Shown here: positions 20,197-28,529 of the stretch, piece by piece
Layout of the letters: every line of letters begins with the position of its first letter
Position numbering within the stretch: position 1 is the first letter of the stretch
From: Comamonas sp. KCTC 72670
GTDB taxonomy: Bacteria > Myxococcota > Myxococcia > Myxococcales > Myxococcaceae
Direction of reading: 5' to 3'
Assembly (NCBI GenBank): GCA_014656495.1
Contig: BNCN01000002.1
Coordinates: forward strand, 372,001-436,000
DNA length: 64,000 nt
Program-made: the position numbers and the translations under genes
The notes under the pieces: model-generated
Databases searched by the model: none
Told to the model about the DNA's origin: nothing
What the model saw: the letters and a program-made list of their open reading frames with translations, nothing else

Positions 20197-20979
20197 TCAA
20201 AGCGCCTGGGACTGCTCTGCCTTCCACTGCTGCGCGCGGACCGTGAGCTCCTTCTTGAGGAAGGGCTTCAGCCTCGCGCTCCAGTAGTGGAGGGAGAGCC
20301 GGTTGAGCCCCGGCTCCTGCTTCCCGTTGAGCACGATGCCCGTCTCCGTGTCCTGCCACGTGGAGGCCAGGGCGTAGTCGTAGGACGAGGTGGCGGCGTC
20401 CACGCGCGCGTTGGCTTCCCGCTGCCGGCCGAAGCTGTCCACCGCCGGGGTGCTGGGCCGGTAGCCGCTGCGCGCCGCGTGGTAGTTGTCCGAGGCGACC
20501 GCGAGGTTGTTGGCCAGCTCGGCCAGCGCGAGGCGGTTCGCCGCGTCGATGGCGCTGTCGCTCCGGGAGGCGGGCTTGCCGTACTTCAGGGTCAGCAGCT
20601 CCTCCACCTGATGGAAGTGGTCGCGAACGGCGCCCGGCGAAGGGAAGTGGAGCTCGACGCCGGCGAGCTGCCCCTCGACGAAGAGGTACTGGACGAGCGC
20701 GGGGCGGTCCGCGATGACGCTGGTGACGCCCAGGTCTCCCCACGCGTTGTGCTGGACGGCGCCTGGCACCACGGCCAGGACCTCCTCCTTCGTCATGCCC
20801 CAGCGCGTGTTTTGGAACCCCGTCATGCTGCGGTAGTCCTGGCGGGCGCCCAGCTCGCGCTCGGCATCCATCTGCCGGATGGCGTCCCGGCGCTCGATGA
20901 GCGCCTGGTGCTTCGCGGACGTCCCGCAGGCGGTGGCGGCGAGGCAGAGGGGCAGCAGAAGGGTGGGGCTCCAGCGCAT
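20197..20979 (-). CDS. Hypothetical lipoprotein, 260 aa
   Basis: Signal peptide with lipobox (LCLAATACG). Residues 20-50 are charged helix (ERRDAIRQMDAERELGARQ). After this come FQNTRWGMTKEEVLAVV and a VEELLTLKYGKP segment, a pattern seen in small periplasmic proteins that start with an 'RWGMSxxEV' element. The C-terminus is mixed alpha/beta. It follows aat by 94 bp in the same direction; a weak hairpin at 21000-21022 separates them. Confidence 0.6.
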   Translation of the reverse strand: MRWSPTLLLPLCLAATACGTSAKHQALIERRDAIRQMDAERELGARQDYRSMTGFQNTRWGMTKEEVLAVVPGAVQHNAWGDLGVTSVIADRPALVQYLFVEGQLAGVELHFPSPGAVRDHFHQVEELLTLKYGKPASRSDSAIDAANRLALAELANNLAVASDNYHAARSGYRPSTPAVDSFGRQREANARVDAATSSYDYALASTWQDTETGIVLNGKQEPGLNRLSLHYWSARLKPFLKKELTVRAQQWKAEQSQAL

Positions 20980-21073
20980 GGGGCGGCTCCTCGGGTATCG
21001 GGTCCGTCCGGGCGACGGGCCCGCCGCTCCCGATATTCAAAGGGGCCCGTGGATTCCCGAACGCGCCCGGCGC

Positions 21074-21778
21074 TCACGCCGGCGCGGGGGCGTCTTCCGT
21101 CCACGCTCCGCGCCGCGTGGGCTCCTTCAGCGCCTGGGCGAGCGCGGCGAGGAAGCGCTTGCGGGGCCAGTTCACCGCGCCGAAGCGGGCCAGGTGCTCC
21201 GTCTCCACCTGGCAGTCGATGAAGTGGAAGCCCCAGCGCTGGAAGCGCTCAACCGCCGTGGCGAAGGCGACCTTCGACGCGTCCGGCGCGTGCGCGAACA
21301 TGCTCTCGCCGAAGAAGGCCGCGCCCAGGGACACGCCGTACAGGCCGCCCTGGAGCTCGCCGTCCGCCCACGCCTCCACGGAGTGCGCGAAGCCGGCCTC
21401 GTGCAGCGCGACGTAGGCCTCCCGCATCTCCTCCGTAATCCAGGTGCCGGCCTGGCCGGGACGGGGCATGCGGCCGCACTCGGTGATGACGCGCCGGAAG
21501 GCCGTGTCGTAGCGCACCTCGTAGACGCCGCGGGCCATCGTCTTTCGCAGCGAGCGCCCCGTGTGGAGCAGGTCCGGCGTCAGCACGAAGCGCGGGTTGG
21601 GCGAGTGCCAGAGGATGGGCTCGCCCTCGCTGTACCAGGGGAAGATGCCTTGGGCGTAGGCCGACAGCAGCCGCTCGGGCCGCAAATCTCCCCCCACGGC
21701 GACCACGCCGCTCTTGTCGGCGCGCTCCGGAGGCGGGAAGAGCTCCGGGTGCTCGTCACTCAACAGATAGATGGGCAC
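21074..21778 (-). CDS. aat: Leucyl/phenylalanyl-tRNA-protein transferase
   Basis: Adds Leu or Phe to N-terminal Lys/Arg of proteins, marking them for ClpS/ClpAP degradation. 234 aa, typical. Signatures present: GVVAVGGDLRPERLLSAYAQGIFPWY, ILWHSPNPRFVL, GTWITEEMREAYVALHEAGFAHSVE (motifs at 24-50, 56-66, 111-135), and LYGVSLGAAFFGESMF. GTG start at 21778. It lies 12 bp after an LEA-like lipoprotein gene and is probably co-transcribed with it. Confidence 0.95.
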   Translation of the reverse strand: MPIYLLSDEHPELFPPPERADKSGVVAVGGDLRPERLLSAYAQGIFPWYSEGEPILWHSPNPRFVLTPDLLHTGRSLRKTMARGVYEVRYDTAFRRVITECGRMPRPGQAGTWITEEMREAYVALHEAGFAHSVEAWADGELQGGLYGVSLGAAFFGESMFAHAPDASKVAFATAVERFQRWGFHFIDCQVETEHLARFGAVNWPRKRFLAALAQALKEPTRRGAWTEDAPAPA

Positions 21779-21790
21779 AGGTGCGCCACT

Positions 21791-22621
21791 CTACCGGGAG
21801 ACGTTCAGCTTCACCTCTCCCGTCAGCGAGTAGGGGACCCGCAGCAGCGGCCCGGTGACCTCGCCCGTCACCCCATAGGGCAAGAGCCCCTTGGCGATGA
21901 GCGCCTTCACCTCGGGGCCCCAGGTGTCCGGTGTCACCGTTAGCTCCACCGGATAGACGCCGGTGGCGGACGCGTCCACGGTGTCCGCCTGCGCCAGGGT
22001 GCCGCTGTCCAGCGTCTTGCCGGCCACGGTGGCCGTCCACGTCAGGCCCTCCAGCTTCAGCGGGAAGGGGTTGGGGTTGCGCACGCCCAGGCGGAGGTTG
22101 AGCTGCACCTCCTCGGACGAGTAGCGCGCCCCGTCCAGCTCCTCCACCACGACGATGGGCAGCCGGGGCACCCGCGCCGCTCGGCTGGCGGCGAAGGGAA
22201 TCGTCTCCTCGTGGTCGCCCGAGCGCACCACCAGCGTCCCCCTCAGCGCCAGCAGCAGGGTCCCGCCCTGCTCGCTGAGCCGCGTCAAATCCTGGGCGCT
22301 CTTCACATAGGGCGCGCGCTCCTCGAAGGCGATGTCCGCGGGGACGCCCGGCTCCAGCGGCACGTCCAGCTTCGCCGTGCCCGTCTTCACCACCTGCCCG
22401 TCGGCGACGAGCTCGTAGTCCGCCCGCTCCACCACCCCCTGGGCGGGGCTGGCCACCTGGGCCTGGTAGCGTAGGGTGGCGTCCGTGAGGCCCTGGGCGG
22501 ACACGAGGGTCTGCTGGGCGGTGAGCACGGCCGGAGCCGCGGGCCGGACGGGGGCGGAAGCACACCCGGCACAGAGGGACAGCACCACGGCCAGTCGGAA
22601 CATGGGCGAGCGCAAGCGCAT
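21791..22621 (-). CDS. LEA14-like lipoprotein with two domains
   Basis: ATG at 22621 (22603 possible). Signal peptide with lipobox LCAGC. Two LEA type 2-like beta domains are seen: residues ~55-150 (ATLRYQAQVASPAQGVVERADYEL start) and ~165-275 (VQLNLRLGVRNPNPFPLKLEG). The phrase RNPNPFPL is typical of the family. Related to the single-domain lipoprotein at 14789-15271. Transcribed with aat. Confidence 0.72.
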   Translation of the reverse strand: MRLRSPMFRLAVVLSLCAGCASAPVRPAAPAVLTAQQTLVSAQGLTDATLRYQAQVASPAQGVVERADYELVADGQVVKTGTAKLDVPLEPGVPADIAFEERAPYVKSAQDLTRLSEQGGTLLLALRGTLVVRSGDHEETIPFAASRAARVPRLPIVVVEELDGARYSSEEVQLNLRLGVRNPNPFPLKLEGLTWTATVAGKTLDSGTLAQADTVDASATGVYPVELTVTPDTWGPEVKALIAKGLLPYGVTGEVTGPLLRVPYSLTGEVKLNVSR

Positions 22622-22689
22622 GACGCTAGACAATCTGGCCACCCCAGCACGTCGCCTCAAGGTCTTTTCCGCTAGACTGTCCACCAGCC

Positions 22690-23328
22690 GTGGCCCGACG
22701 CCGCCCCAACTTCAACAAGACGCTCCGCTCCCTCATCCGGGACATCGCGGCGAAGATGCCGGAGTTCGGGCATGTGAAGGCGGGCCGCATCCTCGTGGTG
22801 GCGGGGGAGGCGCGCCGGGCCTCGCGGGGCACCGTGAAGCCCCTGTGCTTCCGGGGCGGCAAGAGCGCCGACCGCACCGGGCGCCGCAAGCCCATCATCC
22901 GCATCCGGGGCAAGCGGATGCTCTACTGCATCACCCTGCGGCCCCTCTTCTTCCGCGGCTCCACCGCCCAGGCCCGCGTGGAGACGGTGATTCACGAGCT
23001 GTTCCACCTGTCGCGCCGCTTCGACGGGACGCTGCACTCCGGCCGGCGCCACGCCGTGCTCGGGCGTAACTTCTCCCGCAAGCTCAAGCCGCTGGTGCGC
23101 CGCTACCTCAAGCTGTGTCCTCCGGAGCTGCTGACCGCCATGGCCCACTCGGGCGAGGTCCGCATCCTCCAGTGGCTGGAGCGGCCCGGCCCCGCCTACC
23201 TCCCCGGCACCCACCGCCGCGTGCGCAAGGTCTACACCGAGGAGCAGCTCTACTCGGGCGTTGCCCGCATGGTGACGCCCAAGGTCCGCCTCGCGCGTGA
23301 GGCCTCCGCGCGCCCCAAGGTCCACTGA
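22690..23328 (+). CDS. Putative zincin-like metalloprotein, 212 aa
   Basis: GTG start at 22690. The protein is strongly basic (many Arg/Lys; ends in RPKVH) and has no signal peptide. The segment VETVIHELFHLSRRFDG contains a zincin HExxH motif, with a later His in SGRRHAVLG that could be a third ligand. Similar HELxHL sequences occur in SprT-like and phage-type metallopeptidases. Basic charge suggests nucleic-acid or ribosome contact. Function not known. Confidence 0.6.
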   Translation: MARRRPNFNKTLRSLIRDIAAKMPEFGHVKAGRILVVAGEARRASRGTVKPLCFRGGKSADRTGRRKPIIRIRGKRMLYCITLRPLFFRGSTAQARVETVIHELFHLSRRFDGTLHSGRRHAVLGRNFSRKLKPLVRRYLKLCPPELLTAMAHSGEVRILQWLERPGPAYLPGTHRRVRKVYTEEQLYSGVARMVTPKVRLAREASARPKVH

Positions 23329-23474
23329 GCGGCCTCGCCTGGGCGCTCCCCAGGCTGCACGGGGTGGCGCCCGCGAGGTCTCCTCGCGGCGTCTCGGCAC
23401 GCCCCTCCAGGGTTCACTGGGCGGCGGCTCGCGCGCACCTGCGTTCGCATGGCGACGGTTTTTTCGCCAAGGGA

Positions 23475-23503
23475 TTGACTTTGAGAATCACTATCAATAT
23501 CGT
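23475..23503 (+). promoter_or_regulatory. Fur-box-overlapped promoter of the haem operon
   Basis: The 15-mer tgagaatcactatca (23482-23496) matches 12 of 14 defined positions of the Fur 7-1-7 consensus TGATAATnATTATCA. It fills the spacer between a -35-like ttgact (23475-23480) and a -10-like tatcgt (23498-23503), 17 bp apart. Fe-Fur binding would block RNA polymerase. It lies 36 bp upstream of the Com-like gene that heads the haem operon, in an unusually AT-rich stretch. Confidence 0.75.
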
Positions 23504-23531
23504 CCTTCCCGTTTCGAGCCAGGAGCGGCGG

Positions 23532-23717
23532 ATGCGCGACGGTTGCCACAGTGAAAGCGGGGCGGAGGAGCTGCGCTGTCTGTGCGGCAGCCTGTTGGCG
23601 CGGCTGGTGCCGGCGGGCGTGGAGTTGAAGTGCCGCCGGTGCCACCGGACGCGGGTGGTGCCCCTGACGCCGCCGGAGGGCGGTGGTGGTGCGCAGGTCA
23701 GTGGCCACGGCCGCTGA
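23532..23717 (+). CDS. Com-like zinc-ribbon protein, 61 aa
   Basis: ATG at 23532 with AGGAG seven bases upstream. The core RCLCGSLLARL...GVELKCRRCHR is a four-Cys zinc ribbon that aligns with phage Mu Com (RCxxCxxLL...IEIRCPRCKR). Mu Com binds RNA and opens a hairpin to allow translation of mom. It is first in the Fur-controlled haem operon, 131 bp before the receptor gene, and that leader is rich in hairpins. A role as RNA-binding regulator of receptor translation is inference. It could instead be a DNA-binding or structural zinc ribbon. Confidence 0.7.
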   Translation: MRDGCHSESGAEELRCLCGSLLARLVPAGVELKCRRCHRTRVVPLTPPEGGGGAQVSGHGR

Positions 23718-23731
23718 CGTGTGAGTCGTTC

Positions 23732-23838
23732 CCCGGGCCCGAGGCCCGGGTGCAGTGAGGTCTGTTACCTGCGGCCCGAGGCCTTTGAGCCCAGCGCCCT
23801 ACAGGGCCTTCCGCGAAAGGCCCCCGGCCTTGCGCCGG
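23732..23838 (+). promoter_or_regulatory. Structured mRNA leader before the haem receptor gene
   Basis: Three hairpins in 107 bases: cccgggcc/ggcccggg (23732-23750, 3-nt loop), gggcctt/aaggccc (23804-23823, 6-nt loop) and ccggc/gccgg (23824-23838, 5-nt loop). The right arm of the last one contains the first two G of GGAGG (23837-23841), the ribosome site of the receptor at 23849. Such a layout could limit translation. The first hairpin could also act as a partial terminator after the Com-like gene. Confidence 0.5.
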
Positions 23839-23848
23839 AGGACGCAGC

Positions 23849-25777
23849 ATGTCGTGGCGTGGGTGTTTGCTCTTCGTGGCCTGTGCCATGCCCGGGTGGG
23901 CGTGGGGCAGCGGCAGTGAAGCGCCGGAGTCGGAGGCGCTCGACGTCCCCGAGGCGCGCACGGTGGTGACGGCGTCGCGTTCGCCGGAGCGGCTGGAAGA
24001 CTCGGCGGTGGCCACGGAGGTCATCACCCGTTCGGACATCCTGGCCAGCGGGGCGCGTGACGCGTCGGAGTTGCTGGCCGCGCATCCCGGGCTCCAGGTG
24101 ACGCAGACCTTCGCGGGCGCCACGGTGCAGCTCCAGGGGCTGGCGCCGGAGTACGTGCTGGTGCTGGTGGACGGTGAGCGCGTCGCGGGCCGGGTGGCTG
24201 GCAGCGTGGACCTGTCGCGCCTGTCCACCGAGGACATCGAGCAGGTCGAAATCGTGAAGGGCCCCTCGTCGGTCCTCTATGGCAGTGACGCGGTGGCTGG
24301 CGTGGTGAACCTCATCACGCGGCGCGCGCGACGTCCGCTGGGCGCCGAGGTGCGCGCGTCGTACGGCTCCATGCAGCGGCTGGAGCTGGACGCCACCGGT
24401 GAGGCGAAGGGGGAGGACTGGGGCCTGCGCATGAGCGGCGGGCTCGCCCGGCGCGACGCGTACCACCTGGACCCCACGAGCATCGGCACCACGGGCAGCA
24501 GCCTGGACGGCGTGGACCTCTCCGCGGGCGGCGACCTGCGGATGGGGGCGGGCACGGCGCTGCAGGCCAACGCCACCTATGCGCGGCGCGTGCAGCGCGG
24601 CGTGGACGTGGGCGTGACGGGCGCCATCTTCGACCGCGCGAGCCGCGACGACTCGATCTCCACGCGCCTGTCTCCCACGTGGACGTTGTCCGACACCGCG
24701 AAGCTGCGCGTGGACGGCGCGTATGCGTGGTTCAACCGCCGCTACCTGAGAGACCAGCGCCGCTCCAACGCGCTGGACACCATCGAGGACACCCGCGAGC
24801 AGCAGGGCCGCTTGGGCGCGCAGCTCGACGCGAAGCTGGGTGGGAGCCATGCCTTCGTGGCGGGCGTGGAGTTCCTGGGGGAGTGGCTCCGGGCGGACCG
24901 CCTGGGCGAGGACGGCATTGGCCAGCGCGCCCGCGCGTCGCTCTACCTGCAGGACACCTGGACGTTGGTGCCGCGCCTCAAGCTGACGCTGGTGCCGGGC
25001 GCGCGCGTGGACACGGACACGCAGTTCGGCACGGCGCTGACGCCCCGGCTGGCGGCGCGCATGGACCCCGTCACCTGGCTCACGCTGCGAGGCAGCTACG
25101 GCTGGGCGTTCCGGGCGCCGGGCTTCCAGGAGATGCTGCTCGACTTCGAGAACCCCACCGTGGGCTACATGGTGCGCGGCAACCGCGACCTGCGGCCGGA
25201 GCGCTCGCGCAGCCTCAACATGTCGGTGGAGGTGAAGCCCGGTGAGTCCTCGCTCATCTGGGTGAGCGCCTTCCAGCACAACCTGCACGACATGATTGGC
25301 GTCTCCACGGAGATGGTCGGTCCGCAGCAGATCTTCACCTACGTGAACATCGAACGGGCCCGCGTGCGCGGCGGTGAGGTGGGCGTGCGTCAGCAGCTCC
25401 CCGGGCGCATCTCCGCGGAGCTGGGCTACTCGCTCACCGACGGCCGCTCGGAGGACACGGGGCTGGCGCTGGAAGGTCAGGCGCGGCACCGGCTCACGGC
25501 GCAGGCCACCTGGCGTCACCGCGTGTCGGGCCTGGAGGCCTGGGTGCGCGGCGCGCTCGTGGGGCCTCGTCCCTTCTACCCGGACACGGACGGTGACGGC
25601 GTCGCCAACCCGTACCAGTCCCGTTCCTACGTCACCGTGGATGCCCGCCTGGGCTGGCGCATGCGCGAGGAGCTCCAGCTCTTCGTACTGGGCACCAACC
25701 TCGCCAACGCGGGCAACCCCTCGGACCTCCCCATTCCTCCGCGCGCCATCCAGGCCGGCATCTCCGCGCGCCTCTGA
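23849..25777 (+). CDS. hmuR: TonB-dependent outer-membrane receptor, probably for haem
   Basis: 642 aa. Signal peptide, then a TonB box-like ARTVVTAS, then the plug domain (YVLVLVDGERVAGR; IEQVEIVKGPSSVLYGSDAVAGVVNLIT, residues ~105-150), then a 22-strand barrel. WAFRAP (FRAP box, residues 421-424) followed by RGNRDLRPERS (from 443) is the pair typical of haem/haemoglobin receptors. Ribosome site GGAGG ends 7 bases before ATG. The haem assignment rests on these motifs plus the HmuY and HmuS-like neighbours. Expression should respond to iron through the Fur box at 23482. Confidence 0.87.
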   Translation: MSWRGCLLFVACAMPGWAWGSGSEAPESEALDVPEARTVVTASRSPERLEDSAVATEVITRSDILASGARDASELLAAHPGLQVTQTFAGATVQLQGLAPEYVLVLVDGERVAGRVAGSVDLSRLSTEDIEQVEIVKGPSSVLYGSDAVAGVVNLITRRARRPLGAEVRASYGSMQRLELDATGEAKGEDWGLRMSGGLARRDAYHLDPTSIGTTGSSLDGVDLSAGGDLRMGAGTALQANATYARRVQRGVDVGVTGAIFDRASRDDSISTRLSPTWTLSDTAKLRVDGAYAWFNRRYLRDQRRSNALDTIEDTREQQGRLGAQLDAKLGGSHAFVAGVEFLGEWLRADRLGEDGIGQRARASLYLQDTWTLVPRLKLTLVPGARVDTDTQFGTALTPRLAARMDPVTWLTLRGSYGWAFRAPGFQEMLLDFENPTVGYMVRGNRDLRPERSRSLNMSVEVKPGESSLIWVSAFQHNLHDMIGVSTEMVGPQQIFTYVNIERARVRGGEVGVRQQLPGRISAELGYSLTDGRSEDTGLALEGQARHRLTAQATWRHRVSGLEAWVRGALVGPRPFYPDTDGDGVANPYQSRSYVTVDARLGWRMREELQLFVLGTNLANAGNPSDLPIPPRAIQAGISARL

Positions 25778-25815
25778 CGCTTCCTCCTCCCTCAACCCCT
25801 CTCCAAGGAGTCACC

Positions 25816-26520
25816 ATGTCCCGCTTCGCCTCCCGTTCCTCGTTCCTGGGCCGCGCCGCCGCCGCCCTGCTGCTGGCCGGCTCGCTGTCCGCTTGCGGCG
25901 ACGACCTCTCGCTGCCCCCCAACGACACGGAGAACCCGGACCCGAACGACCCCCAGAACCCGGACGAAAACGCGCCGGTGAACGGCACGCACATCACGCA
26001 CGTGTCCAATGGCGACGGCTCGTACACCACCACCGTGAATGCCACGAGCAGCTCGGAGTGGATTGCCCTGGACCTGGACCACGGCACGCAGGTCAGCAAG
26101 GCGACGGACGCCGCCTGGGACGTGGCCTTCCAGCGCTTCAACATCCTCTCGCGCGGCGGCGTGAGCGGCAGCGGAAACGTGGCGGTGGCGGTGCTCACCG
26201 AGACGGACTTCGCGCAGGTCACCCAGGCGCCCGCGGATGGTTACCTCGCGGACGCCGAGGACGGCCCGGACCGCGGCGAGGACCCGGACAGCGCCTTCAA
26301 CGTGGGCGACGGCTGGTACGCGTACGACATGTCGACGCATGCGCTCGCCGCGCGTCGCAACGTCTACGTCGTTCGTTCCGACGAGGGCGCCTACTTCAAG
26401 ATCGCGATGCAGTCCTACTACGACGACGCCGGCACCCCCGGGATGTTGTCGCTCCGCTGGGCGAAGGTGCCCGGTCCCACCTCGGGCGGTCGCGCGGTCG
26501 CGCAGCCGTCCGCGCACTGA
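25816..26520 (+). CDS. hmuY: HmuY-family haem-binding lipoprotein
   Basis: AAGGAG upstream of ATG at 25816. Signal peptide with lipobox (SLSACG), then an Asn/Pro/Glu-rich flexible linker (residues 33-58). A HmuY-type beta domain follows: WIALDLDHG, AWDVAFQRFNILSRGG, YVVRSDEGAYFKIAMQSYYDDAGTPG. HmuY proteins collect haem from host or prey haemoproteins at the surface and pass it to HmuR. Lying directly after the receptor supports that. Which residues ligate haem iron here is not certain. Confidence 0.85.
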   Translation: MSRFASRSSFLGRAAAALLLAGSLSACGDDLSLPPNDTENPDPNDPQNPDENAPVNGTHITHVSNGDGSYTTTVNATSSSEWIALDLDHGTQVSKATDAAWDVAFQRFNILSRGGVSGSGNVAVAVLTETDFAQVTQAPADGYLADAEDGPDRGEDPDSAFNVGDGWYAYDMSTHALAARRNVYVVRSDEGAYFKIAMQSYYDDAGTPGMLSLRWAKVPGPTSGGRAVAQPSAH

Positions 26521-26547
26521 GCAGTCTCCCTTCTCCTGGTGTCCAAC

Positions 26548-27633
26548 ATGATTCAGACCGCGAACTCCGAATCCGTCTCCGAGCCCTCCCGCCTGCGCCA
26601 GCGCTGGCAGACCCTGCGTGAGGAGCAGCCCCGTACCCGCATCCGCGACGCCGCGGAGCAACTGGGGGTCAGTGAGGCGCAATTGCTCGCAACCGGCCTG
26701 GGCGAGACGGTCGTCCGGCTGGACCTCCGGCTCGACGCGCTCCTGCCCCGCTTCGAATCGCTGGGCCGGGTGATGTCCCTCACCCGCAACGCCCACGCCG
26801 TGCACGAGAAGCGCGGCACGTGGCGCAACGTCGAACTCCACGGCAAGCAGGGACTGGTGCTGGACGAGGACATCGACCTGCGCCTGTTCTTCTCGCGGTG
26901 GACCTTCGGCTTCGCCATCCGCGAGCCGCACGGTGACGGCATCCGGCGCAGCCTCCAGTTCTTCGACGCGTCGGGCATGGCCATCCACAAGGTTTATGTG
27001 GAGGAGGCCGGTCGCGAGGAGACCTTCGACGCGCTGGTGAAGGAGTTCACGCACGCGGAGCAGTCGCCCGTGCTGGACATCGTTCCGGCCAAGGCCCCCA
27101 CGGCCCCCAAGCCGGACAGTGAGATTGACGCCACCGGCCTGCGCGAGGGCTGGCGCGCGCTGCAGGACACGCACGAGTTCTTCATGCTGCTGAACCGCTT
27201 CGGCGTGGCGCGCACCCAGGCGCTCCGGCTGGCGCAGCCGGAGCTGACCACCGCGGTGTCACCGTCCGCGCTGACGTGGGTGCTGGAGAAGGCGTCCGCG
27301 GCGGAGCTGCCCATCATGATTTTCGTGGGCAACCCGGGCTGCATCCAGATTCACACCGGCCCGGTGAAGAACGTGAAGCCGATGGGGCCGTGGATGAACG
27401 TGCTGGACCCGGCCTTCAACCTCCACGTCCGCGCGGACAACGTCGCCTCGGCGTGGGTGGTGCGCAAGCCCACGCGGGACGGCGTCGTCACGTCGGTGGA
27501 GCTGTTCGACGCCGACGGTGAGAACATCGCGCTCATCTTCGGCAAGCGGAAGCCCGGCCAAGCCGAGTCGCCCGAGTGGCGCGCCCTGGCGGAGGCGCTG
27601 GCCAAGGCCATTCCCGCGCGGGAGGTGGCGTGA
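26548..27633 (+). CDS. hmuS: HmuS/HemS-type haem-binding or haem-degrading factor
   Basis: About 361 aa with two repeated HemS-like domains, as in the family: N-terminal half with VMSLTRNAHAVHEKRGTW and LRLFFSRW; C-terminal half with LPIMIFVGNPGCIQIHTGPVKNV and FNLHVRADNVASAWVV. These cytoplasmic proteins accept haem from the importer and store, traffic or break it down. ATG at 26548 is used; GTG at 26539 is in frame. Stop and the next start overlap (TGATG). Confidence 0.9.
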   Translation: MIQTANSESVSEPSRLRQRWQTLREEQPRTRIRDAAEQLGVSEAQLLATGLGETVVRLDLRLDALLPRFESLGRVMSLTRNAHAVHEKRGTWRNVELHGKQGLVLDEDIDLRLFFSRWTFGFAIREPHGDGIRRSLQFFDASGMAIHKVYVEEAGREETFDALVKEFTHAEQSPVLDIVPAKAPTAPKPDSEIDATGLREGWRALQDTHEFFMLLNRFGVARTQALRLAQPELTTAVSPSALTWVLEKASAAELPIMIFVGNPGCIQIHTGPVKNVKPMGPWMNVLDPAFNLHVRADNVASAWVVRKPTRDGVVTSVELFDADGENIALIFGKRKPGQAESPEWRALAEALAKAIPAREVA

Positions 27634-28529
27634 TGGTCCTCGCGCGCGGAGTGTCGGCGGTCTTCCTGGCGGTGGCCTCGCTCGCGCACGCGGCGCCGCC
27701 CGCGCCCGCGAAGCCCCAGGCCGCCGCCACGGCGCCAGTCAGCGCGGCGAAGCTGGTGACGATTGGCCCCGCCGTCACGGAAACCGTCTTCGCCCTGGGC
27801 GCTGGCGGGCAGGTGGTGGGCGTGGATGACACCAGCCTCGCGCTGGAGTCCGCCCGGAAGATGCCGAAGGTGGGCTACCAGCGGGCGCTCTCGTCGGAGG
27901 CCATCATCGCGCTGGGCACGACGCGCCTGCTGGCCTCGGAGGAGGCCGGTCCGCCGGGCGTGCTCGAGCAGCTCAAGGCCGCGGGCGTGGAGGTGGTGGT
28001 GCTGTCGAACAAGCCCACCGTCGACGCCACGCGCGAGCGCATCCGGACGCTCGCCAAACACCTGGGCAAGGTGGAGCAGGGGGAGGTGCTGGTGAAGCAG
28101 CTCGACGCGGACCTGCGCAAGGCCTCCGAGCGCACCGCGGCGCGCAAGGACGCGAAGCCGCCGCGCGTGCTGGGCCTGTATGCGCGGGGCGCCAACGTCC
28201 TCATGGTGGCGGGCGCGGGCACGGCGGCCGGTGAGCTCGTCACGCTGGCGGGGGGCGTGAACGCCATCGCTGGCTACGGGGGCCACAAGCCGCTGACGGC
28301 CGAGGCGGTCATCGAGGCCGCGCCGGACTTCATCCTCATGCCCGCCAGCTCCCTGGAGCCCATGGGCGGCGAGGCGGGCCTGGCGAACACGCCCGGCTTG
28401 TCGCAGGTGAAGGGCTGGCGGCTCATCACCGTGGACGACGTTCACTTCATGGGCCTCGGCCCTCACCTGGGGGGGGCCGTGGGCCGCTTGCAGGATGGGT
28501 TCGTCGCCCCGGCTCGGGACGGCAAATGA
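27633..28529 (+). CDS. hmuT: Haem ABC transporter substrate-binding protein
   Basis: ATG at 27633 overlaps the hmuS stop; GGAGG lies 7 bases upstream within hmuS. Signal peptide (ARGVSAVFLAVASLAHAA). Two-lobed type III binding fold: LVTIGPAVTETVFALGAGGQVVGVDDTS at the start, YQRALSSEAIIAL, and a long helix between lobes (ERIRTLAKHLGKVEQGEVLVKQL). Periplasmic haem carrier for the HmuUV permease. About 298 aa, normal. Confidence 0.92.
   Translation: MVLARGVSAVFLAVASLAHAAPPAPAKPQAAATAPVSAAKLVTIGPAVTETVFALGAGGQVVGVDDTSLALESARKMPKVGYQRALSSEAIIALGTTRLLASEEAGPPGVLEQLKAAGVEVVVLSNKPTVDATRERIRTLAKHLGKVEQGEVLVKQLDADLRKASERTAARKDAKPPRVLGLYARGANVLMVAGAGTAAGELVTLAGGVNAIAGYGGHKPLTAEAVIEAAPDFILMPASSLEPMGGEAGLANTPGLSQVKGWRLITVDDVHFMGLGPHLGGAVGRLQDGFVAPARDGK

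Noticed and set aside
23765-25795. 676-codon open frame on the minus strand
   Set aside because: Antisense to the TonB receptor, with no ribosome site and His/Arg/Ala-rich mirror composition.
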